Shown in pieces: positions 28,117 to 37,969 of a DNA stretch of 64,000 nucleotides. Source of the DNA: Alphaproteobacteria bacterium (lineage in GTDB: Bacteria > Pseudomonadota > Alphaproteobacteria > CACIAM-22H2). The notes under the pieces were generated by a model. That model had not been told where the DNA came from. It searched no databases and saw nothing but the letters and a program-made list of their open reading frames with translations. The stretch covers positions 62,001 through 126,000 of the forward strand of contig JAEULA010000043.1 of assembly GCA_016793165.1 (NCBI GenBank). Direction: 5' to 3'. The position numbers and the translations under genes were made by a program. The first letter of the stretch is position 1, and every line of letters begins with the position of its first letter.

Positions 28117-28642
28117 AGACGTGCGCCGCGCGGCCGTCCCGGAAGCGGGGCGGCAGCGCGGTGCGGCGGGCCCGCAGGGGCTGCAAGAGAGGTCGGACGG
28201 CCCGGTCGCGGGCGTCCGGCCTCTTCGTGCTTCCGGGGATGCGGCCGCTCCCGCGCAACGTGCTCGGGGGCCGGCCATGTTCCGCTCGCTCGGCGTGCCT
28301 CGGCTGCGGGCGGCATTCGCGTTCCGGCGCGATGCCCGCGACGCCGCCGCGGCGAGGCATGCGGCTTAGTCCGGCGGTGACGCGCGACGATGCGGGCGCT
28401 TTTTCCGCGCATCCGCGCGCCGCTCGTGCGGAGGGCGTCGACACGGGCCTGAATCTCGCGCGGAGGTAGGTTGTCTCGATCATGCGTCACGCGCAGTATC
28501 CGCCGCGATCCGCGGCCGCCATCGCATCCGCCTGCTCGGCTGCGGATCGACCACGCCGGGAACGCCGAGGCCGCGCGGCGCCCGGCGCGGCTCGGTCGAC
28601 GTCGCGAGCGGCGGGGGCCGACGCGAGGCTGAGACGATCTCG
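28117..28642. other. 526-base gap between the surface-protein and SapC genes
   Basis: It holds a terminator-like hairpin at 28188-28224 and a short open frame at 28482-28646. The rest is GC-rich without visible structure or a convincing gene. Confidence 0.55.
28188..28224 (+). terminator. Hairpin after the surface-protein gene
   Basis: Twelve-base arms (AGAGGTCGGACG / CGTCCGGCCTCT, one G-T wobble) enclose a 13-base loop and end in CTCTT. It would end most transcription of the highly repetitive gene and leave lower read-through into the SapC and exporter genes. Confidence 0.55.
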
Positions 28643-28646
28643 ATGA
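28482..28646 (+). CDS. Possible 54-codon leader ORF coupled to the SapC gene
   Basis: A short ATG frame begins 15 bases after GGAGG and its TGA overlaps the SapC ATG (ATGA). The predicted peptide (MRHAQYPPRSAAAIASACS..., very rich in Ala and Arg) looks like random high-GC translation and has no recognisable fold. If translated it would serve translational coupling rather than make a working protein. A chance open frame is at least as likely. Confidence 0.22.
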   Translation: MRHAQYPPRSAAAIASACSAADRPRRERRGRAAPGAARSTSRAAGADARLRRSR

Positions 28647-29437
28647 CCGCACACCAACCCGCACATCCGCTTTCGCTCTGGCAGGTCTTCATGGGCCGCC
28701 CCGAGACCATGAGCGCCGGACGGCATGCCGAGCTCACGCTTCGGCCCGGCAGCTTCGGGTTCGCGGCGGCGACGCACCTGATCCCGATCCTGTTCTCCGA
28801 GGTTCCGGCGGCGGCGACCAGCCACCCGATCGTGGTCGTCACCGAGCCGGCAATGGGGCTGGCTGCCGTCGTCGGCCTCGAGCCGGGCCGCAATCTGCTC
28901 GTGCGCGACGGTGCCTGGCTGCAGGGCCGCTACGTGCCGGCGATCGCGCGCCTCTATCCCTTCGCGCCCGCCGCCGTGCTGGGCGAGGCCGGCACGATCC
29001 CGCTGGTCGCCGATCTGGCAGCCGAGCATCTCTCGATCGGCGGCGAGGGGCAGTCGCTGTTCGCTGACAATCGCCCGACTCCGACGCTCGCCATGCAGCT
29101 GAAGGTCGCGCACATGATCCTGCAGGAGACCGAGGCGACCCGGGACTTCGCGCGCGCCCTCGGGGAGCGCGGCGTCGCCGTCGCGCGTCCGCCCGAGCAG
29201 CGCGGGCCGATGTCGCTGCTGCCCCAGGCCGACGGCGTTCTGCGCCTGGACGCGCGCGCGCTCGGGCGGCTGCCGGACGCCGCCGTCATCGAATGGCATC
29301 GTCGCGGGTGGACCGCTGCCGCGGTCCTGATGCTCCATGCCGCCCGCCACGCCGCGTTCCTGAACGCCCTGCGCGAGGCGCCGGTGGCGCCGGCGAAGCG
29401 CGACGAGGACGGCTTCGTGCCGTCGTCGATCGTCTGA
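28643..29437 (+). CDS. SapC-family protein
   Basis: A 264-residue protein with SapC family traits: HAELTLRPGSFGFAAATHLIPILFSEVPAAATSHPIVV near the start, the WLQGRYVPAIARLYPF block near residue 92 and a middle region with SLFADNRPTPTL. SapC proteins are encoded beside surface-layer or type I secretion genes in several proteobacteria, but their biochemical role is not established. The gene lies between the repeat-built secreted protein and its exporter and ends 10 bases before the ATPase gene, so it is likely co-transcribed with it and dedicated to this secretion system. No signal peptide or membrane helix is evident. Confidence 0.8.
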   Translation: MTAHQPAHPLSLWQVFMGRPETMSAGRHAELTLRPGSFGFAAATHLIPILFSEVPAAATSHPIVVVTEPAMGLAAVVGLEPGRNLLVRDGAWLQGRYVPAIARLYPFAPAAVLGEAGTIPLVADLAAEHLSIGGEGQSLFADNRPTPTLAMQLKVAHMILQETEATRDFARALGERGVAVARPPEQRGPMSLLPQADGVLRLDARALGRLPDAAVIEWHRRGWTAAAVLMLHAARHAAFLNALREAPVAPAKRDEDGFVPSSIV

Positions 29438-29447
29438 GGCGAGGGCG

Positions 29448-31193
29448 ATGAGCGCGCCATCGGGCAGCTCCCCCCTGCGGCTCGTCCTGGCCGCGAGCCG
29501 GCGGACGATCGTCGCCGCCGCGCTGTTCAGCGTCGCCATCAACCTGCTGATGCTCACGGGCCCGCTCTACATGATGCAGATCTACGATCGCGTCATCGCG
29601 AGCCGCAGCTGGGAGACGCTGGTCGTCCTGACCTTCATCGCGCTCGTCGCGCTGCTGTCGCTGGCGACGCTCGACGCCGTGCGCATGCGCCTCGCGACCC
29701 GCGTCGGAGCCTTCGTCGAGCGCCACCTCGCACCGACGGTATTCGAGCGCACCGTGTTCGCGGCGCTCGAGGGGCAGGCCTATCGCGCCGACGCCGTCCG
29801 AGACCTGTCGACGCTGCGCGGCTTCGTCGGCGGCGTCGGGCTGTTCACGCTGTTCGACGTTCCCTGGCTGCCGGTCTTCCTCGTCGTCATGTTCATGATC
29901 AGCCCGCCGATCGGCTGGCTGGCGCTGGTCGCCGCCCTTGTGCTGCTCGCGCTCGCCCTCGGCAACGAGCTGAGCACGCGATCGGCGTATCGCAAGGCGG
30001 CGAGCGACCAGACCGCCGGCATGCGCCAGATCGAGGCGGCGACGCGCAACGCCGAGGTCGTCGATGCGCTGGGGATGATGCGCAGCCTGACGCGCTGGTG
30101 GATCGCCGGACTCGAGCGCGGCGGCGCCTCTGCCGATCGAGCCAGCGACCTCGGCGGGCTCTGGCTGGCGGCGACCAAGTTCGTGCGCATGTCGCTGCAG
30201 GTGGCGGTGCTCGCGCTCGGCGCGTGGCTCGTGATCGAGCAGCAGCTCACCGGGGGCGCGATGATCGCGTGCTCGATCATCATGTCGCGCGCGCTGGCGC
30301 CGGTGGAGCAGGCCGTGGCGACATGGAAGCAGTTCGTGGCGACGCGCGAGGCCTATGGCCGGCTGAACGCGTTCCTGACCCGGCCGCTGCCGCGCGAGCC
30401 GGCGATGCCGCTGCCGCCGCCGATGGGCGCGCTGTCGGTCGAGCAGCTTGCCTATCGCGCGCCCGGCTCCGATCAGCTCATCCTGCGCGGCGTGTCGTTC
30501 TCGGTGCTGCCCGGCGAGATCCTCGGGATCATCGGCCCGTCCGGCGCCGGCAAATCGACGCTCGCGCGGCTGCTGATCGGCGTGATCCAGCCGAGTGCCG
30601 GCCATGTCCGACTCGACGGCGTCGACATCCACCGCTGGGACCGCGAGGAACTCGGCGAGCATGTCGGCTACCTGCCGCAGTCGATCGATCTCTTCGGCGG
30701 CTCGGTCGCGGCGAACATCGCGCGGCTGCGCGACGCCACGCCCGAGTCGATCGTCGCCGCCGCGACCCTCGCCGGCGTCCATGAGCTGATCCTGCGGCTG
30801 CCCAAGGGCTACGAGACCGACATCGGCGAGGCGGGCGCGCGCATCTCCGCCGGCCAGCGGCAGCGCCTCGCGCTCGCCCGCGCCGTGTTCGGACAGCCGA
30901 AGATCCTGATCCTCGACGAGCCCAACTCGAACCTCGATGCAGAGGGCGAGGAGGCGCTCGCCGCCGCCCTCAAGACGCTCGCCCGCAACGGCACGACGAT
31001 CGCCATGGTCACGCACCGGCCGAACCTTCTGCAGATCGCCAGCCGCGTGCTGCTGCTCGCCGACGGCGCCGTCGAGGCGTTCGGCTCGCGGCAGGCCGTG
31101 CTCGACATGCTCGAGCAGCGCCGCAGCGCCGCGCAGGCGCGGCGGCCGGCGCCGCTGCGCGCCGCGGTGCCGACCGGACCGGCGGCCGAATAG
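29448..31193 (+). CDS. Type I secretion ABC transporter (PrtD-like)
   Basis: A 581-residue fused membrane/ATPase protein of the PrtD/AprD class. The N-terminal half has about six membrane helices beginning RRTIVAAALFSVAINLLMLTGPLYMMQIYDRVIASRS, diagnostic for these exporters, and lacks a peptidase domain. The ATPase has GPSGAGKST near residue 364, SAGQRQRLALARA near 467, ILILDEPNSNLD near 486 and the switch VTHRPNLL. It drives one-step export of unfolded proteins with a C-terminal signal. Two bases separate its stop from the adaptor gene. The substrate is presumably the GEVED protein upstream. Confidence 0.92.
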   Translation: MSAPSGSSPLRLVLAASRRTIVAAALFSVAINLLMLTGPLYMMQIYDRVIASRSWETLVVLTFIALVALLSLATLDAVRMRLATRVGAFVERHLAPTVFERTVFAALEGQAYRADAVRDLSTLRGFVGGVGLFTLFDVPWLPVFLVVMFMISPPIGWLALVAALVLLALALGNELSTRSAYRKAASDQTAGMRQIEAATRNAEVVDALGMMRSLTRWWIAGLERGGASADRASDLGGLWLAATKFVRMSLQVAVLALGAWLVIEQQLTGGAMIACSIIMSRALAPVEQAVATWKQFVATREAYGRLNAFLTRPLPREPAMPLPPPMGALSVEQLAYRAPGSDQLILRGVSFSVLPGEILGIIGPSGAGKSTLARLLIGVIQPSAGHVRLDGVDIHRWDREELGEHVGYLPQSIDLFGGSVAANIARLRDATPESIVAAATLAGVHELILRLPKGYETDIGEAGARISAGQRQRLALARAVFGQPKILILDEPNSNLDAEGEEALAAALKTLARNGTTIAMVTHRPNLLQIASRVLLLADGAVEAFGSRQAVLDMLEQRRSAAQARRPAPLRAAVPTGPAAE

Positions 31194-31195
31194 CC

Positions 31196-32590
31196 ATGAC
31201 CGCGCCCTCCGTGCCCGCGCCCCGTCCCCAGCTCGTTTCCGGCGAGCTCGCCGCGCCGCTGCCCTGGCAGTCGCGCCTCGACGAGCGTGCGATCCCTGTT
31301 CCGGCCGCGCCGGACAGCGCTGGAACGATGCTGTTCGGCTACGTCGTGCTGGTCGTCTTCGTGCTCGGCTTCCTCGGCTGGGCGTCGCTCGCGCCGCTCG
31401 CCAGCGCCACGATCGCCAGCGGCATCGTCAAGGCCGAGGGCAATCGCCGGACGATCCAGCATCTCGAGGGCGGCATCGTGCGCGAGATCCTCGCGCGCGA
31501 CGGCGACGTCGTTCGCGCCGGCCAGGTCCTGGCGCGGCTCGACGATACCCAGAGCGCCGCGGCACAGGATCTCGCGCGTGCCCAGCTCGACACGCTGCTC
31601 GCCCTCGAGGCGCGCCTGATCGCGGAGCGCGACGACGTCGACACCGTCGTCGTCCCGCCGGACCTGCTGCGCAGGCAGTCGGATGCGCGGGTCGCCGCCG
31701 CGGTCGAGGGGCAGCGCCAGCTCTTCGACACGCGCCGCCGGCAGCGGGTCGGCCAGGTCGCGATCCTCGACCAGCGCATCGCGCAGCTGCGCGCTCAGAT
31801 CTCGAGCCACGAGGCGCAGGTCACGTCGATGGACGTGCAGTTGCGCTACATCGACGACGAGATCCGCACGGTGCGCGACCTGGTCGCCCGCGGCTACGAG
31901 CGGCGTCCGCGGCTGCTCGCGCTGCAGCGCCAGGCCGCGGCGCTGCGCGGCAACGGCGACGAGCAGCGCGGGCAGATCGCGCGCGCCGAGCAGGGGATCG
32001 CCGAGGCGCGCATGCAGATCGCGCAGGTGACCCGGACCTTCAGCAACGAGGTCGTGCAGGAGCTGCGCGAGACGCAGGCCAAGATCGGCGAGCTCGAGGA
32101 GCGCTTCCGCGCGGCCGCCGACGTGCAGGCGCGTCGCGACGTCCTCGCCCCCGTCGCGGGCTCGATCGTCAACCAGCGGATCTTCACCGTCGGCGGCGTC
32201 GTGCGGCCCGGCGAGACGCTGTTCGAGATCCTGCCGCACGACGACGAGCTCGTCATCGAGGCGCAGGTCGCGCCCAACGACATCAACAACGTCGGCATCG
32301 GGATGCGCGCGGAGGTGCATTTCTCCGCGTTCAAGCAGCGCAACACGCCGGCGATCTTCGGCGAGGTCGCGACGGTCTCGGCGGACATCCTGCTCAACGA
32401 GCGGACCGGCGTCGGATTCTATCGCGCCACCGTCCGCATCCCGGTCGAGGAGCGCCGCCGCCTCGGCCCGCTCGTCATCCAGCCGGGCATGCCTGCCGAG
32501 GTCCTGGTCCACAGCGGCTCGCGCACGATGATCCAGTACCTCTGGACCCCGATCCGCGACAGCCTCCGACGCGCGCTGAAGGAGGCGTAA
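31196..32590 (+). CDS. Type I secretion membrane-fusion protein (PrtE/HlyD-like)
   Basis: A 464-residue adaptor: cytoplasmic N terminus, one membrane helix (about residues 46-66, FGYVVLVVFVLGFLGWASLAPL), lipoyl half GNRRTIQHLEGGIVREILARDGDVVRAGQVLARLDD, long alpha-hairpin (about 115-310) and the second half RRDVLAPVAGSIVNQRIFTVGGVVRPGETLFEILP, followed by the HlyD C-terminal domain with PGMPAEVLVHSGSRTMIQYLWTPIRDSLRRALKEA, a typical ending of type I adaptors. It pairs with the upstream ATPase. No TolC-like outer-membrane gene is in the cluster, so a channel encoded elsewhere is needed. Confidence 0.92.
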   Translation: MTAPSVPAPRPQLVSGELAAPLPWQSRLDERAIPVPAAPDSAGTMLFGYVVLVVFVLGFLGWASLAPLASATIASGIVKAEGNRRTIQHLEGGIVREILARDGDVVRAGQVLARLDDTQSAAAQDLARAQLDTLLALEARLIAERDDVDTVVVPPDLLRRQSDARVAAAVEGQRQLFDTRRRQRVGQVAILDQRIAQLRAQISSHEAQVTSMDVQLRYIDDEIRTVRDLVARGYERRPRLLALQRQAAALRGNGDEQRGQIARAEQGIAEARMQIAQVTRTFSNEVVQELRETQAKIGELEERFRAAADVQARRDVLAPVAGSIVNQRIFTVGGVVRPGETLFEILPHDDELVIEAQVAPNDINNVGIGMRAEVHFSAFKQRNTPAIFGEVATVSADILLNERTGVGFYRATVRIPVEERRRLGPLVIQPGMPAEVLVHSGSRTMIQYLWTPIRDSLRRALKEA

Positions 32591-32663
32591 TCGCCCGTCG
32601 TCGCGGCGGTGCCGGTCGCCGGCTCGACGCCGTGGATCTCGCGCCCGCCATCGCCGCGGCGGC

Positions 32664-33679
<1,016 letters not shown>

Positions 33680-33683
<4 letters not shown>

Positions 33684-34699
33684 GACGCCGGCGCCGGAAG
33701 ATGGAGCCAGCAGCGTACGCGATGTGCGCGCGCGGGATCGTGGCCGGGCGCCGCCAGCGGCGGCTCGGCTGCACGGCATCGATCATGCGCCTCGGCGCAG
33801 CGCCCGACGAACCGGCAGCCGCTTCCGAGTGCGTGCAGGCCCGGCACGGTGCCGGGTATCGCAACCAGGCGCTCGCGTCGTCGCGCGCGGCCGCGCGCGC
33901 GCGGAATCGAGCCGAGCAGGCCCTGCGTGTAGGGATGAAGGGGCGTCGCGAACAGCGCCGCGACCGGCGCCTCCTCGACGACGACGCCCGCGTACATGAC
34001 GGCCACGCGCTGCGCCATCTCGGCGACTACGCCCATGTTGTGCGTGATCAGAACGACCGCCGTGCCCGCCTCCGACTTGAGCCGGTTGATCAGATCGAGG
34101 ATCTGCGCCTGCACGGTGACGTCGAGCGCCGTCGTCGGCTCGTCGGCGAGCATCAGCTTCGGCCGGCAGGCGAGCGCCATCGCGATCATCACGCGCTGGC
34201 GCATGCCCCCGGAGAGCTGATGCGGGTAGCTGCGCGCGCGCTGCTCGGGGGAGGGCAGCCCGACCAGCCCCAGCATCGCTACCGCCTGCACGGCCGCCTC
34301 GCGCCGCTCCATCGCCTGATGCTGTCGGATCGCCTCGGCGATCTGGTAGCCGACGGTGAACACCGGGTTGAGGCTCGTCATCGGCTCCTGGAAGATCATC
34401 GAGACGGCATTGCCGCGCACGCCCAACATCGCCTCCTCGGGCAGCGCGGCGAGATCGCCGTGGCCGCGCAGCAGCACGCGGCCGGCCACGATGCGGCCGG
34501 TGCGCTCGGGCAGCAGGCGCATGATCGACAGCGCCGTGGCGCTCTTGCCGCAGCCGGATTCGCCGACGATGCACAGCGTCTCGCCGTCGGCGAGATCGAA
34601 AGACACCCCGTCGACCGCGCGCACCTGGCCCCGCGCGCCATCGAACTCGGTGCGCAGATCCTCGACGCGCAGCAGCGGCTCGGTCATGGGCGAGGCCAT
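33680..34699 (-). CDS. Peptide/nickel-type ABC transporter ATPase (DppD/OppD-like)
   Basis: A 339-residue ATPase with GESGCGKSA (residues 46-54), [33 protein letters not shown] and [15 protein letters not shown], and the C-terminal cysteine-containing region [22 protein letters not shown]. The ATG at 34699 follows GGGGAGGAG; upstream frame extension is non-coding in style. It sits after the two lyase genes, separated by a 182-base gap in which I see no gene. Pairing with DppF by a 4-base overlap shows they are expressed as a unit. Confidence 0.9.
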
Positions 34700-34881
34700 G
34701 CACTCCTCCCCGGCGACGCCGGACCGGAGGGGCGAGCGAGCGGCGAACCGGCGGGGAGGATGCTGCCGACTCGCGGGGCTGCCATTGCACGTCCGGCCAC
34801 CCGGCGAGCGGGTGCCGCACCTTCCGGCGCGCCGCGCGGGCCAGGAGGACGCAAGCGAGGCTTCGGCCGCCGCATCGGGAT

Positions 34882-36393
34882 TCAGCTCGCGATGACGCGA
34901 TCGACCGCCTCGTCGAGAGCCTTCGCGGCCGCGGCGATGCGGGCTTCCTCGGCGCGCAGCCAGCCGCGATCCGCCTCGAGCTCGGCCGCCGCCTCGGCGA
35001 GCATGCGATCGATCTCGGCCGGTGCGAGACTGCCGCGCGTGACGCGGGTGCGCACGAAGGCGTCGGCGTCGAGCGCCTCCTGCACGGCCGCATCGCTCAG
35101 GCCCAGCGCGCGGCCGATCGTCTGCCGGCCCGCCTCGTCGAGCTCGGCCGCGCCGGCACGCTGCGGCGGCAGCTTGCGCTGCAGGCACAGGCGCACGAGC
35201 CGCGCAACGACGTGATGACTCTGCCGGTAGGAAAGGCCCGCATCGCGCACGAGCGCGTCCGCGAGATTGCTCGCCGTGCTCCAGTTGCCGCTCGCGACCT
35301 CGCGCATGCGCGCCTCGTGCACGATCAGCGTGTCGACAAGCGCGGTCGCGAGCTCGAGCATCCCGTCGGTGCTCGCCACCGCATCGTCGAGCATCGACAG
35401 CTCGCGGATCGCCTGGTCGCCCGAGCCCTCGCCGCGGAACGTCGTCATCGCTTGGGCGAGCCACTGCGTGGCGGCGCCCGACTCCTTCTTGATCGCCTCG
35501 AGCGCGGACGGGTTCTTCTTCTGCGGGAAGATGCTGCTGGTCCCGCAGAAGGCGTCGTCCGTCTCGACCAGCCCGAACTCCCAGCTCGACCAGACATGGA
35601 AGTCGGTCGCGATGTCGTTGAGCGTCGCCATGACGAAGGAGAGCGCGGCGACGACGTCGGCGGCGTACCACGCCTCGCGCGCGAGCCTGCTGTTCTCAAC
35701 CAGGCCGGAGAACCCGAGCAGCGCCGCCGTGCGGTCGCGGTCGATCGGCCACGAAGTTCCCGCGAGCCCGACGGCGCCGAGCGGGCTGAGATTGAGGCGC
35801 GCGTAGGATTCGACCAGGCGATGGAAGTCCTCGTCGAGGCGGACCGCCATGCTGTGCAGGTAGTGGCCGAGGATCCAGGGCTGGGCGTGCTGCATGTGCG
35901 TGTAGCCCGGCATCAGCGTCCTGCGATGCCGGCCCGCGAGCGCCAGCACCGCGGCGCGCAGCCCCAGCAGCCGAGCCATCGCGGGCAGCACGCCGCAGCG
36001 CGTGTGCAGCCGGCGCACCGTGGCGCCCTGGTCGATGCGGCTGCGCCCGGTATGCATGCGCCCGCCGACGTCCTCGCCGAGCCGTCGCGCGAGCTCGGCC
36101 TCGACCTGAAGCAGGAAGCTGCCGCGCTGCGGATCCGCGTCGAGGCCGCCGCGGCCGCGCGCGCGGATGTCGCGCAGCACGCCGAGGATCGCGGCTCCCT
36201 GCGCGCCCGTGAGGATCGATCTCTCGACCAGCATCACCGTGTGCGCGAGATCGACCGCCAGGAAGGCGTCGAAGTGGTCCATCTCGTGGCGCAGGCCGGG
36301 TCCCTGCGCGATGCGGACGAACACCTCTGCCGGGCCGCTGGCGAGACGCGCCTCGGTCAGCAGGCCGGACTCCGCGGGAACGCTCGTGCTCAT
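34882..36393 (-). CDS. Argininosuccinate-lyase-like enzyme, paralog 1 (divergent)
   Basis: A 503-residue member of the fumarase/aspartase/argininosuccinate lyase superfamily. It keeps the superfamily signature [12 protein letters not shown] (284-295, catalytic Ser in the SS pair) and the GYTHMQ histidine (His166). It departs from true ArgH: the substrate-binding RSRND motif reads RSRID (117-121), and after the signature the ArgH motif with YN-D-Q-DKE is absent. Thus cleavage of a C-N bond in some N-substituted aspartate-like compound is plausible, but not argininosuccinate. The ATG at 36393 (a GTG lies just upstream) follows GAGGAG. It starts 10 bases after paralog 2 and lies within a peptide-type importer operon. 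Confidence 0.85.
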   Translation of the reverse strand: MSTSVPAESGLLTEARLASGPAEVFVRIAQGPGLRHEMDHFDAFLAVDLAHTVMLVERSILTGAQGAAILGVLRDIRARGRGGLDADPQRGSFLLQVEAELARRLGEDVGGRMHTGRSRIDQGATVRRLHTRCGVLPAMARLLGLRAAVLALAGRHRRTLMPGYTHMQHAQPWILGHYLHSMAVRLDEDFHRLVESYARLNLSPLGAVGLAGTSWPIDRDRTAALLGFSGLVENSRLAREAWYAADVVAALSFVMATLNDIATDFHVWSSWEFGLVETDDAFCGTSSIFPQKKNPSALEAIKKESGAATQWLAQAMTTFRGEGSGDQAIRELSMLDDAVASTDGMLELATALVDTLIVHEARMREVASGNWSTASNLADALVRDAGLSYRQSHHVVARLVRLCLQRKLPPQRAGAAELDEAGRQTIGRALGLSDAAVQEALDADAFVRTRVTRGSLAPAEIDRMLAEAAAELEADRGWLRAEEARIAAAAKALDEAVDRVIAS

Positions 36394-36403
36394 CACCGTC
36401 TCC

Positions 36404-37894
36404 TCAGCTTGCCAGCCGCGCGCAAGCTGCGTCGAGCGCCCGATCGGCGGCGGCCAGGGCCGAGCGCCGCTTCTCGAGCGTCGCGCGCTGCCCGGCGAGC
36501 AGGCTGCGTTGCGCGGCGATCGCGGACGCCACCGACTCGGGTGCCGGACCGCCGGCCACGCGGCGCTGCGCGACGTTGAAGCGGGGGTCGAGCGCCGGGG
36601 CGAGCTCGGCTTCGGTGAGATCCAGCGCCTTGCCGGTGACGCTCTGCGCGATCTCGTTGACGAGCGACGCGGCGATCGCGTGGCTGCCGGCGAGGCCGCG
36701 CTCGTGGGCGGCGCGCGCCAGCGCGCCGACGACCTCGTGCGCCGCGCGGAAGGACAGGCCGCGATCGCGCACCAGCGTGTCGGCCAGCTCGGTCAGCGTG
36801 CAGTAGTTGCGCCGCGCGTCGTCGAGCATCGCCTCGGCGCGGAAGCGCAGGCCGCGCAGCACCACGTCGGCCAGCGCCAGCGTGGCCTCGGCCTGGGCGC
36901 GCGCCTCTCCGAAGCCAGCGACGCTCTCGTTGCCGACCTCGCGACCGTGCGTGAACGGCGTGGTCTTCTGGGCCGCCAGCGCGGCCATCAGCGCGCCGAT
37001 CGGATGCGCCGCCTTGGCCTTGAGATGCTCGATCGGGCTCGGGTTCTTCTTCTGCGGCATGATGCTGCTGGTGCCGGCGATCGAATCGTCGATATCGATG
37101 AACCCGAACTCGAACGTGTACCAGACGTGGATGTCGTGGGCGAGGCGGCTCACCGTCACGCCGGTCGTCGAGAAGGCGTAGAGCAGGTCGGCGATGTAGT
37201 CGCGCGAGCCGACCGCGTCGAGCGAGTTCACCAGCACGCCGTCGAACCCGAGCAGCTCGGCGGTGCGCGCGCGGTCGATCGCGAATCCCGTCGTCGCGAG
37301 CCCGCCGGCACCCAGCGGAGAGACGTTGATCCCAGGCCAGGCCTCGAGCAGGCGGCGCGCGTCGCGCTGCAGCGACTGCGCGACGCCCGAGAGGTAGTGG
37401 CCGACCGTGATCGGCTGGCCCGGCTGCATATGGGTGTAGCCGGTCATCACCGTCGCGATCTCGCGCTCGGCGACGTCGAGCAGGCGCTGCACGAGGTTCA
37501 GCGCCCGCGTTGTGATGTCGAGCGCCGCATCGCGCGCCTTCATCCGCTGCAGCGTGGCGTAGAGGTCGTTCCGGCTGCGGCCCGTGTGGAGCTGTCCGCC
37601 GATCTCTGGCCCGAGCTCGGCGCTCAGCGCCGCCTCGACGTTGAAGTACAGGTCCTCCTTGTGGGGATCGAGCTTCATGCCGCCGATGCCGCGCGCGGCC
37701 AGTCCGGCCAGCCCGCCGGCGATCGCGGCGACCACCGCGGGCTTGAGGATTCCGCGCTCCGCGAGCATCACGAGATGCGCGCGATTGACGCGATCCATCA
37801 GCGGAAACAGCGCCTCCGCGTCGCCGAACAGGCGCGGGCCGATGAGGTAGCGGACGATTTCCTCCGCCGGGGGCGATTTCAGGCGTTCACGCAT
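36404..37894 (-). CDS. Argininosuccinate-lyase-like enzyme, paralog 2 (divergent)
   Basis: A 496-residue superfamily member with HTGRSRND (103-110), GYTHMQPGQP (His155) and GTSSIMPQKKNP (274-285). The residue after RSRND, normally Gln in ArgH, is Leu, and the ArgH YN-D-Q-DKE motif after the signature is replaced by KTTPFTHGREVGNESV. It shares only the superfamily core with paralog 1, so the two are old paralogs, not a recent duplication. ATG 37894, preceded by AAGGGA, is preferred to 37933 because the latter falls inside a hairpin. Active sites in this superfamily are built from three subunits, so a mixed tetramer with paralog 1 is possible. Confidence 0.86.
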   Translation of the reverse strand: MRERLKSPPAEEIVRYLIGPRLFGDAEALFPLMDRVNRAHLVMLAERGILKPAVVAAIAGGLAGLAARGIGGMKLDPHKEDLYFNVEAALSAELGPEIGGQLHTGRSRNDLYATLQRMKARDAALDITTRALNLVQRLLDVAEREIATVMTGYTHMQPGQPITVGHYLSGVAQSLQRDARRLLEAWPGINVSPLGAGGLATTGFAIDRARTAELLGFDGVLVNSLDAVGSRDYIADLLYAFSTTGVTVSRLAHDIHVWYTFEFGFIDIDDSIAGTSSIMPQKKNPSPIEHLKAKAAHPIGALMAALAAQKTTPFTHGREVGNESVAGFGEARAQAEATLALADVVLRGLRFRAEAMLDDARRNYCTLTELADTLVRDRGLSFRAAHEVVGALARAAHERGLAGSHAIAASLVNEIAQSVTGKALDLTEAELAPALDPRFNVAQRRVAGGPAPESVASAIAAQRSLLAGQRATLEKRRSALAAADRALDAACARLAS

Positions 37895-37922
37895 CGTCTC
37901 GGTTCCCTTCTCGCTTCCCGTC

Positions 37923-37953
37923 CCCTGCCGCACCGGTGCGCGGCGCGGCAGGG
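37923..37953 (-). promoter_or_regulatory. Hairpin between the binding-protein gene and the lyase genes
   Basis: Nine-base arms (CCCTGCCGC / GCGGCAGGG) with a 13-base loop lie in the 75-base gap between the dppA-like stop and lyase paralog 2. As in many importer operons it probably stabilises the binding-protein message and lowers downstream expression. Confidence 0.5.
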
Positions 37954-37969
37954 AAGGCGCATCGCTTCG

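Noticed and set aside
24898..28278. 1126-codon minus-strand open frame opposite the repeat-built surface protein
   Set aside because: Its apparent repetitiveness only mirrors the repeats of the plus-strand gene; translation is Arg/Val/Asp-rich with no fold.
34700..34881. Possible small gene between lyase paralog 1 and dppD
   Set aside because: The frames there are Arg/Pro/Ala-rich and have no start with a ribosome-binding site apart from the dppD one.
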